Positions 53,024-64,000 of a DNA stretch of 64,000 bases are shown one piece after another. Numbering within the stretch: position 1 is the stretch's first letter; the number at the start of each line of letters is the position of its first letter. A program made the translations under genes and the position numbers. The stretch is from Solanum dulcamara (Eukaryota; Streptophyta; Magnoliopsida; Solanales; Solanaceae): positions 61,363,523 to 61,427,522 of the forward strand of contig NC_077237.1 in the NCBI RefSeq assembly GCF_947179165.1, read 5' to 3'. The notes below the pieces were generated by a model, which made no database searches, was not told the DNA's origin, and saw nothing but the letters and a program-made list of their open reading frames with translations.

Positions 53024-55871
53024 CTAATTATAACCCATGAGTAGGAAAGCCAAACCCAAGTCAAGCGGATGTCAAACCTTGATCTAATTAAATAATTAAT
53101 AACATAAGAAGGCGAAAGAAAAATGAATATAACACAAGAAAAGTCAGGCTAGAGTATAGATGTGTAAATATGATATAAAATATATAAAAGGCCCGATAGT
53201 GACCAAAAATGATGAACTGACACTAGACCAACCCAGGACCTAGTGTCACCTATACAGGAGCTACGTAGTACAAAAGCTAACAATATATATATAAATATGT
53301 ATCACTCAACCGACTATGCAAATTATAAAATACAAGTTAGAGAAAAGTGGGAATATAGAAAATCTCTGAACTCAGAAGCTCACCACAATCCGGATCTGGC
53401 ATAGCTACTGATGATCAAGCGCGCGCTGAGGGTGGCTCGAACTGGGAGCTGCATAAAAAAGATACAGAAGTGCAGTATGAGTACCAAAATACGGGGTTCT
53501 CAGTAGGCATCATAAGCCAACTGAGCTAAGAAAGAATAAATATATAATAGGCAGCATGATGATACTAATAATAACAAGGAAGACACATAAAACTACATTT
53601 ATGGGAAAGAAAGGTATGGGAAGAATCATACGGCAGTCAAGTAAGTCCATCCAATCACCTGATCACATCAATACTCTTAACTCATAAAATACTGGAAGAA
53701 TTCACCAATGCAAAATCATAGTTAAGGCTCAATATCGTCCAAAAGTATCATGAAGCACCTGGAATAACCGTCGATCTCATCAAATAATGGGGCACTCGGA
53801 ATCATACCTCGAGCTCATCAACATCAAAATAATAACCTCAAAATATGTATCAATGGGCCACCCGGAATTCATACCTCGAGATTATCAAATCAAATAAAGT
53901 GTAGCCCAAAATCAATAAAAAGGGCCGCCCAAAAACATACCTCGAGCTCATCAACCATGAAATGCCATACATAAGATACGACCACATTTTCTTAAAATTT
54001 CTTATACTTTTTCATCAGTCAAAAGTCTTAATCTCAACTTTTGTCATTTTTGAAAAAAATGTTTTGAACACTAGCGGGCAAAATCAAGACAAGTAGTATG
54101 TCAAAAATCATATATCACTCAAGCGGAGTAAAAATCCCGTCAAAGGCACCAAATCACTAACCTAAGACTCCAGTATACCGAAAGTACGGCCTAACATTTC
54201 AATATCAAAGGCAAACAAGACACAAGCATGAGCTAAAATTTACAAGAAGTGGGCAACTGAAATAGAACAAGTCAAACCATGGCATCTTAAGTTCAAACCA
54301 CCAAGAAACAAGTTCTAAGGATTCTAAAAGATACAAACAAGTTAAGATATCACCTAGACTAAGGCTCCAACGATTGAAACCCAAACTAGTCACTATCGAT
54401 GATCATCAACTCCAAATTGCTCAATGGGATATCTACACCTAAATCACAAACCTTATCAAACTTTACTACTCAAAATATACCAATACTAACCAAGCCAAGT
54501 CTAACAAAAGCAAAGAAATAACTTATTTCAAAGCCAAAACCACACCTAAACCGCTATACTTGAGCTTTAACCTTTCGGGTCATGTCCGAATGATGCCACT
54601 TTATAAAATTATCAAAGAACATATCAAAACAAAGCCAACGATACCCATATTACTATATTAAAAATAGAACCAAATCGGGTCAAAACTTTGATATTGGGAC
54701 TCATGCACGAAATTCAAAAATCAACTCCATCACAAGGTCCCAAATAGCTTGAGGAACCTGTGCCCTCAAAATGAGCATATTTCGAGCACCAGAACAGCTC
54801 AAAACAACCCACAAGTTTCAAGCCTTAGAATAGTCAAAAATGTAAGAAAATAATGAATTCACTCAAAACTTATGAGTCTTTTAGGATGAGGAAAGTTTCC
54901 GGAATATTCCCAGAAGAATATCCAACACACCGGAACAAGAATGATCAACAATGTCCAAGAGGATCTCTCAAAAACCAAAAATTACCAAGTCCCAAAATGG
55001 TATCTATTAGAATCAGGCATTTAGTTTCACTAAACTAAGTCATGATCGCGAGGTGTACTATTGATAACCCATCACAATCGTGATGTTCAATCACATGATC
55101 ATGATGCCTAGAGTTACAAACCTTCGTGATTGCAGACCCTTGGGTTGCGAAGGCAAAGAGCAAAAGCTCTTGTACCAGCAGTTTAACTAGTGCTGAACTT
55201 TGGAGAATGAGATTTCTCTGCGATAGTGGTTCGAAATTCATTCGGAACCCTATGAACGTAAACAGACTATTCTACCCAACTAGAAATGGTATTTTAGACT
55301 CAATGAAATTGATGAATTTCCTAACGAAGTTCATTTCGTTGAAATGTTGACACAAGTCAATAGTTTTCAAATAAAGTTTCCAAAATGCACAAACGGTCAA
55401 AAACTCATTCCGAGCACCTCGGAAACCAAACCAAAGGTCGTCGTACACCAAACTTGATGTTTCGGAGCTAATCGTACTGATGGAATTTTGATCCGAGCAT
55501 GTTTATTTAAAATGTTGATCGAAGTCAAACTTGGCCAAAACCTTAAAGTGAAAATGACAAATTGCACAAACTCAAAATGAAGACTCCAAAACCCAAACCA
55601 ACCTTCCTTCTAGATCGAAATCGACCTTTCAGATCTGATGGAACCGGTGGATTTCTCATACAACGCCCGAATCTCCAAATGATGACTAAAGTCAAATCTT
55701 TCAAACCTTAAGCCTCAAAAATGGACAAACCACCTCAAAACTCAACCAAAAAACTTGGGAAACTTGCCACCCATTTCGACATCACATATAAGCTATAAAA
55801 TAGCTACGAGAAGGGGTAAAATGGTAAAATCACACAAAGGCATGAAAATGACCTTGGAGGTCATTACAACA
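53024..55871 (-). repeat. TK8 3' LTR
   Basis: About 2.85 kb and similar to 61047-63855 along its length, for example the GATGAACTGACACTAGACCAA stretch near 53200 against 61270 and the CATCACATATAAGCTATAAA stretch near 55782 against 63770. U3 holds reiterated CGTGAT and TCGCGA words (55040-55150). The plus-strand high edge is GGTCATTACAACA. Confidence 0.85.
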
Positions 55872-55888
55872 TCTACTACTAAAAGGAA

Positions 55889-55902
55889 TTTCGTCCTTGA
55901 AA
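55889..55902 (-). other. TK8 pre-PPT hairpin
   Basis: TTTC-AAGGAC-GAAA on the minus strand, a 4-bp stem with the same six-base loop as in TK6. The purine tract before the LTR has decayed. Confidence 0.6.
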
Positions 55903-55909
55903 GTCAAGG

Positions 55910-57420
55910 GACAAGGTACCTAGCGGCTTAAAAAGATGAGGATATCGTGTACGCATATCCTCTTTGGTCTCCCAGGTAGCCACCTCGATTAGATAATGCC
56001 TCCACTAGACTTTCACCGATGGAATCTCCTTAGACCTTACTTCCTAACCTGCCTATCCAAAATAGCCACAAGTTCCTCCTCAAAGGCCAAGGACTCATAA
56101 AATTGAACTGAATCCCACTGAAGCACGTGAGACTCATCTGGAATATACCTTGGTAGCATGGAAACATGGAATATAAGGTGAACACATGATAGTGCTGGGG
56201 GTAAGGACAACTCATAAGCTACCTTCCCTACACATCTCAAGATTTCTAAAAGGGATGATGAACCTGGGCCTAAGCGTACCCGTCCTTCCGAATCTCATCA
56301 CACCCTTCATGTGTGACACTCGCAGGAATACCCGGTCTCCAACCAGGAACTCCAAAGGCAGCACCCTCCGATAAGGATAACTCTTTTGTCTATTTTGGGC
56401 ATTACAGAGCCTATCCTAAATTATATGAACTTTTTTTATCGACTCATGCAGCAAATCGATGGCCAAAGGCCTAACCTCAAAAAGATAAAATGAGCCCACT
56501 GCGGAATGGCATCTTATACCATAAAATGCCAAAAACGGTGCCATCTCGATGCTCAAATAGTAGCTTTTATTATATAAAAAATTTGCCAAAGACAAGGACT
56601 GATCCCACTGACCTCCAAAATCAATAATACAGGCCTGTAGCATGTATTCTAAGACTTGAATAGTCCTCTCTGACTAGACATTGGTCTAGGGGTGGAAAGT
56701 TGTACTGAGCTCGACTTGGGTACCCAACTCCTTCTGTATAGACCTCTAGAAATGCGAAGTGAACTGAGTACTATAGTCTAAAATAATAGATACCGGTAAA
56801 CCATGCAATCGAACCACCTCTCAGATATAGATTTGAGCAAACTTACATGTAGTGTAGGTAGTCTAGACTGGCAAGAAGTGAGCAGACTTGGTCCATCGAT
56901 CTACAATGACCCAAATAGAATCAAAACCTTGAGAGGTACGTGTTAAAACCACTACAAAGTCCATAGCTATATGTTGTCACTTCCATTCTGGAATGGGTAG
57001 TCGCTGGGTCTAACTACCTGGCCTTTGATGCTCGAACTTGACCTGTTGACAGTTTAATCACCTAGCCACAAAAGCTACAATGTCCCGCTTTATCCCACAC
57101 CACCAGTAATGCTACTATAGGTTGCAATACATCTTTTCTGCACCATGATGAATGGAATATATGGAACAAAGGGCCTCCTTAAGGATAAGCCTGACTAGAT
57201 CTCCAACTCTAAGAACACAGCTATGACCCTCAATCCTTAAAATGCCCTCTAGATCTAAGGTCGCCTTCCTAGCATCCCTACTGAGTACCTTATATAAAAT
57301 CACCCTCAGCTATGGGTCCTCAAACTATTGTGCCCAAATGTACTCTATCAAGGAAGACCTAGCCTCTACACAAGTAAGTACCCTGCCCGACTTCGAAATA
57401 TCAAGGCAAACCATCTAGTT
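55910..57420 (-). pseudogene. TK8 integrase remnant
   Basis: Minus strand, high to low: HHCC finger (HHGAEKMY near 57150-57120; Cys pair near 57070-57050 reduced to LNCQQV after a stop), core with second Asp in a changed context (ILDYSTQFTSHF near 56780), and the Glu segment reading APFLAFYGIRC (56560-56500), so the catalytic Glu is Leu. The C-terminus 56240-56037 has VGKVAYELSLPPALSCVHLIFHV and AILDRQVRK, followed after a stop by SKEIPSVKV and VATWETKEDMRTRYPHLF near 56030-55920, a recognisable chromodomain-like end. Confidence 0.83.
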
Positions 57421-58060
57421 AGTTAAGGACTGAATGTCCGAAGCTAGAGGTCATTCCTCCACTAATAAGAATGCCAAACTCTCCATACTCATCGCCTTCT
57501 GTCTCAAAGCATCTTCTACCACATTTGCCTTGCCCGAGTGATAGAGAATGGTGACATCACAGTTCTTCAGGTACTCCAACCACCTGCACTACCTCAAATT
57601 AAGGTCCTTCTAGATGAATATGGATTGAAGCAAAGACTACCACCGCCTTGATCTCACAATAGGATCCATAGAAGTAATGCCTCCAAATCTTCAATGCAAA
57701 GACTACCACTGCCAACTCTAAATCATGTGTGGGGTAGTTATGCTCATACACCTTTACCTGCCTAAAAGCATATGCAATAACTGTACCCTGCTGCATCAGA
57801 ACGCTTCCTAAGCTAACACCTAAAGAATGACAATACACTGTAAATCCCTGAAATTTGACAAGAAGAGTAAAAAATTTAGCTGAAGTCAACAAGGCTTTGA
57901 GCTTTAGGAAGTTTACCTCACACTGGTCAGACCACTAGAAAGGAATATTCTTCTAAGTTAATTTGGTCAAAGGTGCTGAAATAGAAGGGAACCCTTCATA
58001 AAACGTCTGTAATACCCTGCCAACCCGACGAAACTGCAAACCTCAGTAGGAGAAATGGGC
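57421..58060 (-). pseudogene. TK8 RNase H remnant
   Basis: The minus-strand frame 57892-57599 holds [26 protein letters not shown] and [25 protein letters not shown]. The family YCDAS reads YCHSL, so the first catalytic Asp is His. Then GKANVVEDALR near 57540-57500 closes the domain. The RT connection near 58010-57960 is barely readable. Confidence 0.8.
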
Positions 58061-58800
58061 CTAGCGCAATCATGAACTACCTCTATCTTTATAGGATCTA
58101 CCATAATCCCATTATTGGACACCACATGCCCTAGGAATGCCATAGACTCAAGACAAAATTCACACTTAGTGAATTTGACATAAAACTTCTGATCCTACAA
58201 GGTCTGATGTACTATCCTTAGGTGCTGCAGATGCTGCTCTCTACTCACAGTGTAGACTATAATGTCATTAATGAATAGAATGACAAAAGTGTCCAAGTAG
58301 GGACTGAACACACGGTTAATCAAAACCATGAATGCTATGGGGGAATTAGTCGACCTGAGAGACATGACTAAAAACTTATAGTACCCGTATTGAGTTCGAA
58401 AAGCAGTCATACGGATATATGACCCCCTAATCCTCAGCTAGTGATACCTTGACCTCATGTCTATCTTAGAGAACACTATTGCATCCTGGAGATGGTCTAA
58501 TAAATCATCAATCTGCGGTATCGGGTACCTATTCTTCATTATCACCTTATTCAGATACCTATAATCAATGCACATATGCAAGGTACCATCATTTTTCTTC
58601 ACGAATAGAACAGAATCAGCCTAGGGAGACACATTGAGCCTAATAAACTCCTTACTCAAGAGGTCCTAGAGCTCAACCTTAAGCTCTCTCAACTCAATTT
58701 GAGCTATCTAATACAATGGAATTGAGATTAGATGTTTACCTAGCTCAATATCAATGCCGAAATAAATATTAAGCTCAGGACGAAGGCTAGGTAAATTAGT
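58061..58800 (-). pseudogene. TK8 reverse transcriptase remnant
   Basis: The minus strand shows an N-terminal block near 58620-58520 ([17 protein letters not shown]), then frame 58410-58195 with MTAFRTQYGYYKFLVMSL, NSPIAFMVLINRVFSPYLD and the catalytic box FINDIIVYT. As in TK7, the first Asp of the FIDD box is Asn (G to A). The C-terminal [11 protein letters not shown] block is near 58190-58150. Confidence 0.82.
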
Positions 58801-59345
58801 GGGAAATATATCAGGGAACACTTGGACCACCGAAACAATATCAATAGAAGAAGTGTCAGCACTAGTGTCATAGACATAAGCAAGATAGGCTAGTTATGTT
58901 TTCCCCAATAATCATTGAGCCCTGAGAAAGGAAATCACACGACATGACACATGACTAACTTCACCTGCCTACACAACCGGAGGAATACCAGGCATACACA
59001 AAGTAACAGTCTTGGAAAAGCAATCCAAAATAGCATGGTGAGTAAAAAACCAATCCATGCCTAGAATCAAGTAAAAGTCTACCATATCTACCATAATCAG
59101 GTCCGCTCTAGCATCATACCCTACGATAGTCACCACATAGCATACATAAACTTGATTTACTACTAAAGAATCACCTATGGGGTACCTACATAGATAGGCA
59201 CAAGTAATGGCTTATATAAATTATCCCATCGAGTAGCATAATGATTAGAGACATACGAGTAAGTGTACCCCAGATCAAATAATGCATATATAGGCTAATA
59301 AGGGATAAAGATCGTACCTGTGATGATGACATCTAATGTATCTGC
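58801..59345 (-). pseudogene. TK8 protease remnant
   Basis: Minus-strand reading finds a degraded active-site region near 59280-59240 (DLGYTYSYVS; the catalytic Asp is followed by Leu-Gly), then the second block with GMDWFFTHHAI near 59070-59030. Several stops lie between. The assignment rests on order and these two blocks. Confidence 0.68.
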
Positions 59346-60846
59346 CTCCAGCGTACCCAGAAAGGCATACATAGGATTGCGTCTACCTCTACCACCTTTC
59401 CGGTCTACTTGGGGACCACCAGTAGTACCTTAAGACTCACCACTACCTCCTTATATACCCTCTCTAGGAAGCTGAACTGGGGCCTGAACTTACTAACCCT
59501 ACTTTATCTAGCATCTACAATGGCTAATAGTAAGACACTCCCTGGCAAAGTGACCTATCATACGACACTCATAGCATGACCCTCAGAATGAACCACCCTG
59601 TGATATCCCATTAAACCTAAATAGACACTATGGCCTGAATAACTAGAAGTATGACCCTGAGAAGGCTAACCCGAATTCTGGCCATTCTAAGAGCCACCAC
59701 CTACTGATCCATCATCGATAAGCTATAAGGATGCTTGTACCCATCTACTGGGTGGATACCATTGTGGATTGCCTCTGCCAAAAAAAACCTATCGTATGCC
59801 TGGAGCCCGTTGAAACTACCCTGGTAGTGAGGCCTCTTTTCTCTACCTCCGTAGGCTTTACGAAGTATAGCCTCAATAGTATGAGCATGGTCTAATATTT
59901 GCAAGAAGGAAAAGCCCAATGCAACCATCTTCTCTTTAGACAACCTCAAGGGAACAGATAACCCTCTAATAAACCGGCATACCCATTCCTTCGTTGTTGG
60001 CATAATTATAGCGGCGTGTTTGGAGAGCTCATGGAATTGAGTCTCAAACATTATGACTATCATCGATCCCTGCACCAGCATGGTGAACTCAGCTCTCAAT
60101 CTCTCCCTCAAGATGCAGGGTTCATACTTCTCCAAGAAAGCCTCAGAGAACTGATTCCATAACATGGATGGCGATACCGTAGGTTTGCAACTAAGATAAG
60201 ATCTCCACTACTTCTTTGCTGGTCCATCAGGCTGTAATGCAGTGTAATCGACCCTGTTGGACTCCACCAATCTGAGGTTATGCAACCTCTCCCGGTAACT
60301 AACTAGAAACTCATGTGCATCCTTGATTGTGGCTCCTGAGAACCTGGGAGGGGCCAATATGATAAACCTCCCTAGCATCTTATGCTCATTTGCGGTCATA
60401 ACAAACCTAGTTGCCATGTACTAAAAAACTTTACGAATAGGCTGAATAACCAGATGAGGAGTTGTAGTAGTAGGCTGTATAACATGGGATGGATCGTACT
60501 GTGCCCCTGCCTACCTTGAAGTCTGAGCCTCCTCTCAAACTTGAGGTCCAACGGATTTGCTAGAAAGGGTACCTGCTCGGTATATACCCTCTATGAAGCT
60601 AAGGATCTGAGGCAGAGTATCTTGTAATAGTGGTATGGAGACGAATCCGGGTGGAGGCTGGGCTGGATACTCCTCTACTGGCTGACGCTCTAATTACTCA
60701 ACCTCTATATATGGCTTTCGCACTAGTGTTGTGTCCTGAGCTTTGCACCAGCCTCGATGTCATCCTCGACCTCTAAGCTAAGCTAGGGTTTTATCTGTAA
60801 GCACAGATGATCCTCGACCACCCCAACTAGATCTTGTCCTCGCCAT
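59346..60846 (-). pseudogene. gag: TK8 gag
   Basis: The start Met at 60846 (MARTRSSWGGRGSS) is followed by an N-terminus with stops. Capsid part one, 60417-60208: MATRFVMTANEHKMLGRFI, APPRFSGATIKDAHEFL and a stop in place of Trp at the end. Part two, 60165-59701: MLWNQFSEAFLEKYEPCILRE, FTMLVQGSMIVIMFETQFHEL, VCRFIRGLSVPLRL and ILRKAYGGREKR. A zinc knuckle remnant lies near 59585-59545 (HYECRMIGHFARECLT). Gag of the same lineage as the others but a separate family. Confidence 0.82.
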
Positions 60847-61032
60847 CTGAGAAAGAGTGAACCAAATAAGATTTAGAGGTGTTCATCATCATTAGCGCAT
60901 GATCAGAAAAAAGAATAGTGATTTGATTCCTACCAATGTCCTAGAGCCTCTTGAAGATTGCATACAAACCTCATTGTGCCGATTTGTAGGACACTAAAAT
61001 ACTCTTGCTCCTGTAATGGTGAGACTGGTGAA

Positions 61033-61044
61033 CCTAAGATCTGA
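61033..61044 (-). other. TK8 primer-binding site, degenerate
   Basis: The minus strand reads GTCGTATCAGAT where the family has TGGTATCAGAGC (core GTATCAGA kept). Position between the LTR and gag leader supports it. Confidence 0.6.
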
Positions 61045-61046
61045 TA

Positions 61047-63855
61047 CGACTCTATTATAAACCAAATCCAGACCATAATGGCGCCTACTATAACTCCCGT
61101 GTAGGCAAGCCACACCCAAGACAAGTGGTAAACAAATCTCAATCTAATTAAATAATTTATAACATAAGAAGGCGGAAGCAAAAAAATATAACCAAATAAA
61201 ACTCAGGCCAAGTTATAGATATGTAAATATGATACAAAATATACAAAAGCCCTGATAATGAATAAAAGAAATGACGAACTGACACTAGACCAAAACCCAG
61301 ACCTGATGTCTCCAAAACAGGAGCTACTAAGTGCAAACTCTAACAATATGTATAAATATACAATACAGATCTGACTGTCCAAAATAAAAAAGACAAGTCA
61401 GAAAAAGAAGGAATGTAAAGTCTCCAAATGCTGGAAGCTCACCACAATTAGAATCTGGCACAATTACGGATGATCAGGCATACGCTAGGGGTGGCTCGAA
61501 TTGGGATCTACATCAAAAAAATGCAGAAGTGCAGTATGAGTACCAAAATATGGGTACTCAGTAGGCATCATAGATTGACTGAGTTCAGAGAGAATAAATA
61601 TATAATAAGCAGTACAGTGATACTAATAACAATAAGAGATGAGCACAACTACAAATACAGAGAAAGAGGGTACGTAAATAATCATACAGTAGTCAAGAGC
61701 CCAATCAATCATGTAAGTACATCAATGATCTCAACTGATAAAATACTGGAAGAATACATAGATGTAAACTTGTAGCTAAGGATCAATATCCTCAAAAATA
61801 TCATGAAGCTCCCGGAATTCACGCCTCGAGCTTCCACGATAGTAATAGTAATAATAGTAACCCAAATATGTATCATGGGCCACCCAGAATTCACACCCCG
61901 AGCTTCTCAATAATAGTAGTAATAACAATAATAACCCAAGATATGTATCAATGGGTCAACTAGAATTCATGCCTCAAGCTTCTCAATAAGAAATGCCATA
62001 ATTAAAAATATCACTGTTATTTCCTTTAACTCATTACACTAATTCATCAACCAAAAATCTTGAAATTTCTATTTTATTCTTTCTTTTAAAAAGGATTTTT
62101 AACACCGACGAGGAAAATCAATACAAGTAGTATGCCAAAATCATATATTACTTACCTGAAACTCCGGTGTATCGAAAGCACGCAACCAAGGCATACACCT
62201 AAGCCAAAAATCACAATGATTGAAAGTAGACACCAAACAAGTCAACAAGAGGCATCCTAAGTTCAAATCACCTAGGGGAAATTTCTAAGGATCCTAAATG
62301 ATGTAAACAAGTCAAGAAATCCCCTAGACTAAGGATCCAATGACAAAAACCCCAAACTAGTCACTAACTATGATCATCGTTTCCAAAACTCTCTATAGAA
62401 TATCAACACCTAACAAGTCAATGTATCATGCATTACTACTCAAAATATACTAATTCTAATCAAGCCAAGTCTAACAAGAGTAATCCATAGCCTACCTCAA
62501 AGTGAAAACTGCACCCAAACCGCTAAATTTGAGTCTTTCTATTCCGAGATACCTCGAAATGATGCCACTCTATAAATTTATCGAAGAACACATCAAGACA
62601 AGGTCAATGATACCCATATTGCTATAATTACAAATGAAACTAAAATAGGGTCAAAATTTGACATTGAGACCCGCAAATGAAATTGCAAAACCAACTCTGT
62701 CACAAGGTCCTAAATAACTCAAGGAATGTGTGCCCCAAAAATGGGCACATTTCGAGCACCGAAAGATCTCAAACAATCCCACCAAATTTAGCCCTAGAAT
62801 AGTTCAAAACTGCAAGAAATAATAAAATTTATGCAAAACTTACAAGGTTTTTAGGATGAGAAAAGGTCTTGGAACATCCCCGCAAGAATTTCCAACACAC
62901 TTGAACAAAAATGGTTGAAAATGGTCAAGAATTACTCTCAAAATCACAAAATTTATAAGTCTTAAAATGGGACTTAGTTACTGGAATGGGGATCTTTAAT
63001 TCACTAAAATCAATGAATTTACTCATCAAGATCGTGAGGTCTGATCCAGCTAACCCATCGCGATCATGATGTTCAATCACGTGATCACGATGCCTAGGGT
63101 TTCATACTCTCGTGATCGCAGACCCCTGGGTCGTAAAAGCGAAGAGAAAATACTCTTGCACTAGCAGTTTAACTTGTGCTAAAATTTGGAGAATGAGATT
63201 TCTCTCTGATGGGGATCCAAAATTTATTCAGAACCTCGCGAACGTGAATAGACTATGCTACCCAACTAGAAATGGCATTCTAGACTCAATGAAATCAACG
63301 AATTTTCCAACGGAGGTCATTCTGTTGAAATATTGACCAAAGTCAACAGTTTTCAAAGAAAGCTTCCAAAGACTACAAACGGCCAAAAACTCATTTCGAA
63401 CACCTCAGGAACCAAACCAAAGGTCGTCCTAGAAGAAACTCGACATTCTAGAGCTAACCATACTGATGGAATTTTGATCTAAGTGCATTTACTCAAAATG
63501 TTGACTGAAGTCAAACTTAGCCAAAACCATAAAGTTAAAATGACAAATCGAACAAACTCAAAACGAAGATTCCAAAACCCAAACCAACCTTCCTCCTAGA
63601 CCAAGATAGACCTTTTGGATCTGATGGAACCACTGGAACTCTCATACAATGCCCGAATCTCTGGGTATTGACTAGAGTCAACTCTTTCAAACCTTAAACC
63701 TCAAAAATGGTCAAACCACCTCAAAACTCAACCAGACACCTTGGAAAGCATTCCACTCATCCCGACATCACATATAAGCTATAAAGAGCTCTAGGGAGGG
63801 GTAAAATGGTAAAAACACATAAAACACTAAAATGACTTTGGAGGACATTGGAGAC
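61047..63855 (-). repeat. TK8 5' LTR
   Basis: About 2.8 kb partner of 53024-55871. It carries about 28 extra bases near the low edge compared with the 3' copy. The U3 words CGATCATGATG, CACGTGATCACGATG and CTCGTGATCGCAG lie at 63055-63125. The high edge has lost the TTACAACA end (it reads ATTGGAGAC). Confidence 0.83.
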
Positions 63856-64000
63856 TTCATCCCTGCGTACCTTTAACCCATGGATTTCCTAATATTTCCT
63901 CTTAATTCCTCTTATGATTTCTTAAATTTAAAGCCCAAATTTCATGATTTTCATTGGGTCTTCTCAATTATGATGTATTTCAATGCTATTAGCATAATTA
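63856..64000. other. Unassigned right edge
   Basis: 145 AT-rich bases. It should be the right flank of TK8, ideally the continuation of the TK7 LTR. The CATGATTTTCATTGGGTC stretch loosely resembles the LTR families here, but I cannot align it with the break at 53023. Confidence 0.35.

Larger units (their letters stand above)
53024..63855 (-). mobile_element. TK8, complete but strongly decayed minus-strand Ty3/gypsy (Tekay-type) element
   Basis: 5' LTR (about 63855-61047), degenerate PBS, gag, protease, RT, RNase H, integrase with chromodomain-like tail, pre-PPT hairpin, and 3' LTR (55871-~53024). The internal region is about 5.2 kb. Stops and frameshifts occur in every domain. It lies in the TK7 LTR. 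The ends are less certain than for TK2 or TK6 because the low edge and PBS have mutated, and no target duplication could be fixed. Confidence 0.87.

Noticed and set aside
1..64000. Endogenous pararetrovirus (caulimovirus type) origin for the RT sequences
   Set aside because: The elements have LTRs, integrase with DDE residues, PBS, PPT and target duplications, and the order PR-RT-RH-IN. No movement protein was seen.
1..64000. Host gene, tRNA or rRNA between elements
   Set aside because: The gaps between elements are short (at most about 1 kb) and none shows exon-like coding, cloverleaf or rRNA sequence that I can recognise.

Overview
This window is plant nuclear DNA made almost entirely of nested, decayed Ty3/gypsy LTR retrotransposons. 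I could not support any host gene, tRNA, rRNA, CRISPR array or bacterial feature. The organism is most likely a eudicot with a large, repeat-rich genome. The AT-rich LTRs, the tRNA-iMet-type primer site (TGGTATCAGAGC) and the general look of the elements suggest Solanaceae (pepper, tomato or potato type). That placement is an inference from resemblance, not proven. Where the pol 3' end survives, the polyprotein ends in an integrase followed by a chromodomain-like tail (ILDRQVRKLR...VKVLW...ATWE), which is the organisation of the Tekay/Del chromovirus lineage.

Layout, using working names TK1-TK8. TK1 (+) is an old pol fragment at 1-932, continuing at 12126-12556, with its 3' LTR at 12813-~15054. 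It was split by TK2 (+, 933-12125), a structurally complete element with ~3 kb LTRs, TG...CA ends, a PBS, a PPT, gag-PR-RT-RH-IN, and the 5-bp target duplication CTTGA on both sides. At ~15055-16034 lies unassigned DNA. TK3 (+, ~16035-22262) lacks its 5' end but keeps gag C-half to IN and a 2.1 kb 3' LTR. TK4 (+, 22263-25464) is a pol fragment with a partial LTR and carries a small fold-back element at ~24230-24502. TK5 (-, 25465-39546) has a 2.9 kb 3' LTR and a heavily deleted pol. Its gag is split by a solo LTR (30258-38762, duplication ATACC), and that LTR contains two further solo LTRs (31261-34739, duplication ATTAC; 35041-38069, duplication AAAAT).

TK6 (-, 39910-48646) is the best preserved element and probably the youngest: both LTRs, PBS, long gag/PR/RT/RH/IN reading frames, and intact RT and integrase catalytic residues, but stop codons throughout. 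It is flanked on the left by an inverted copy of its own U3 (39547-39909) and on the right by a short extra copy of its own 3' internal tail. At 48694-49109 is a piece of another minus-strand LTR. TK7 (+, 49110-~53023) is a pol fragment plus partial LTR, interrupted by TK8 (-, ~53024-63855), a complete but very decayed element with ~2.8 kb LTRs. The last ~145 bases are unassigned.

None of the elements looks able to encode a full polyprotein. In the two elements I tabulated, nearly all premature stops sit where the family has CAG, CAA or TGG. That pattern fits decay by deamination of methylated cytosine. Features not explained by coding are a conserved hairpin just before the polypurine tract in several families, a GTAC...GTAC hairpin inside several LTRs, clusters of CACGTG boxes upstream of a TATA run, family-specific reiterated 'words' in U3, and a long inverted LTR repeat that could make double-stranded RNA.
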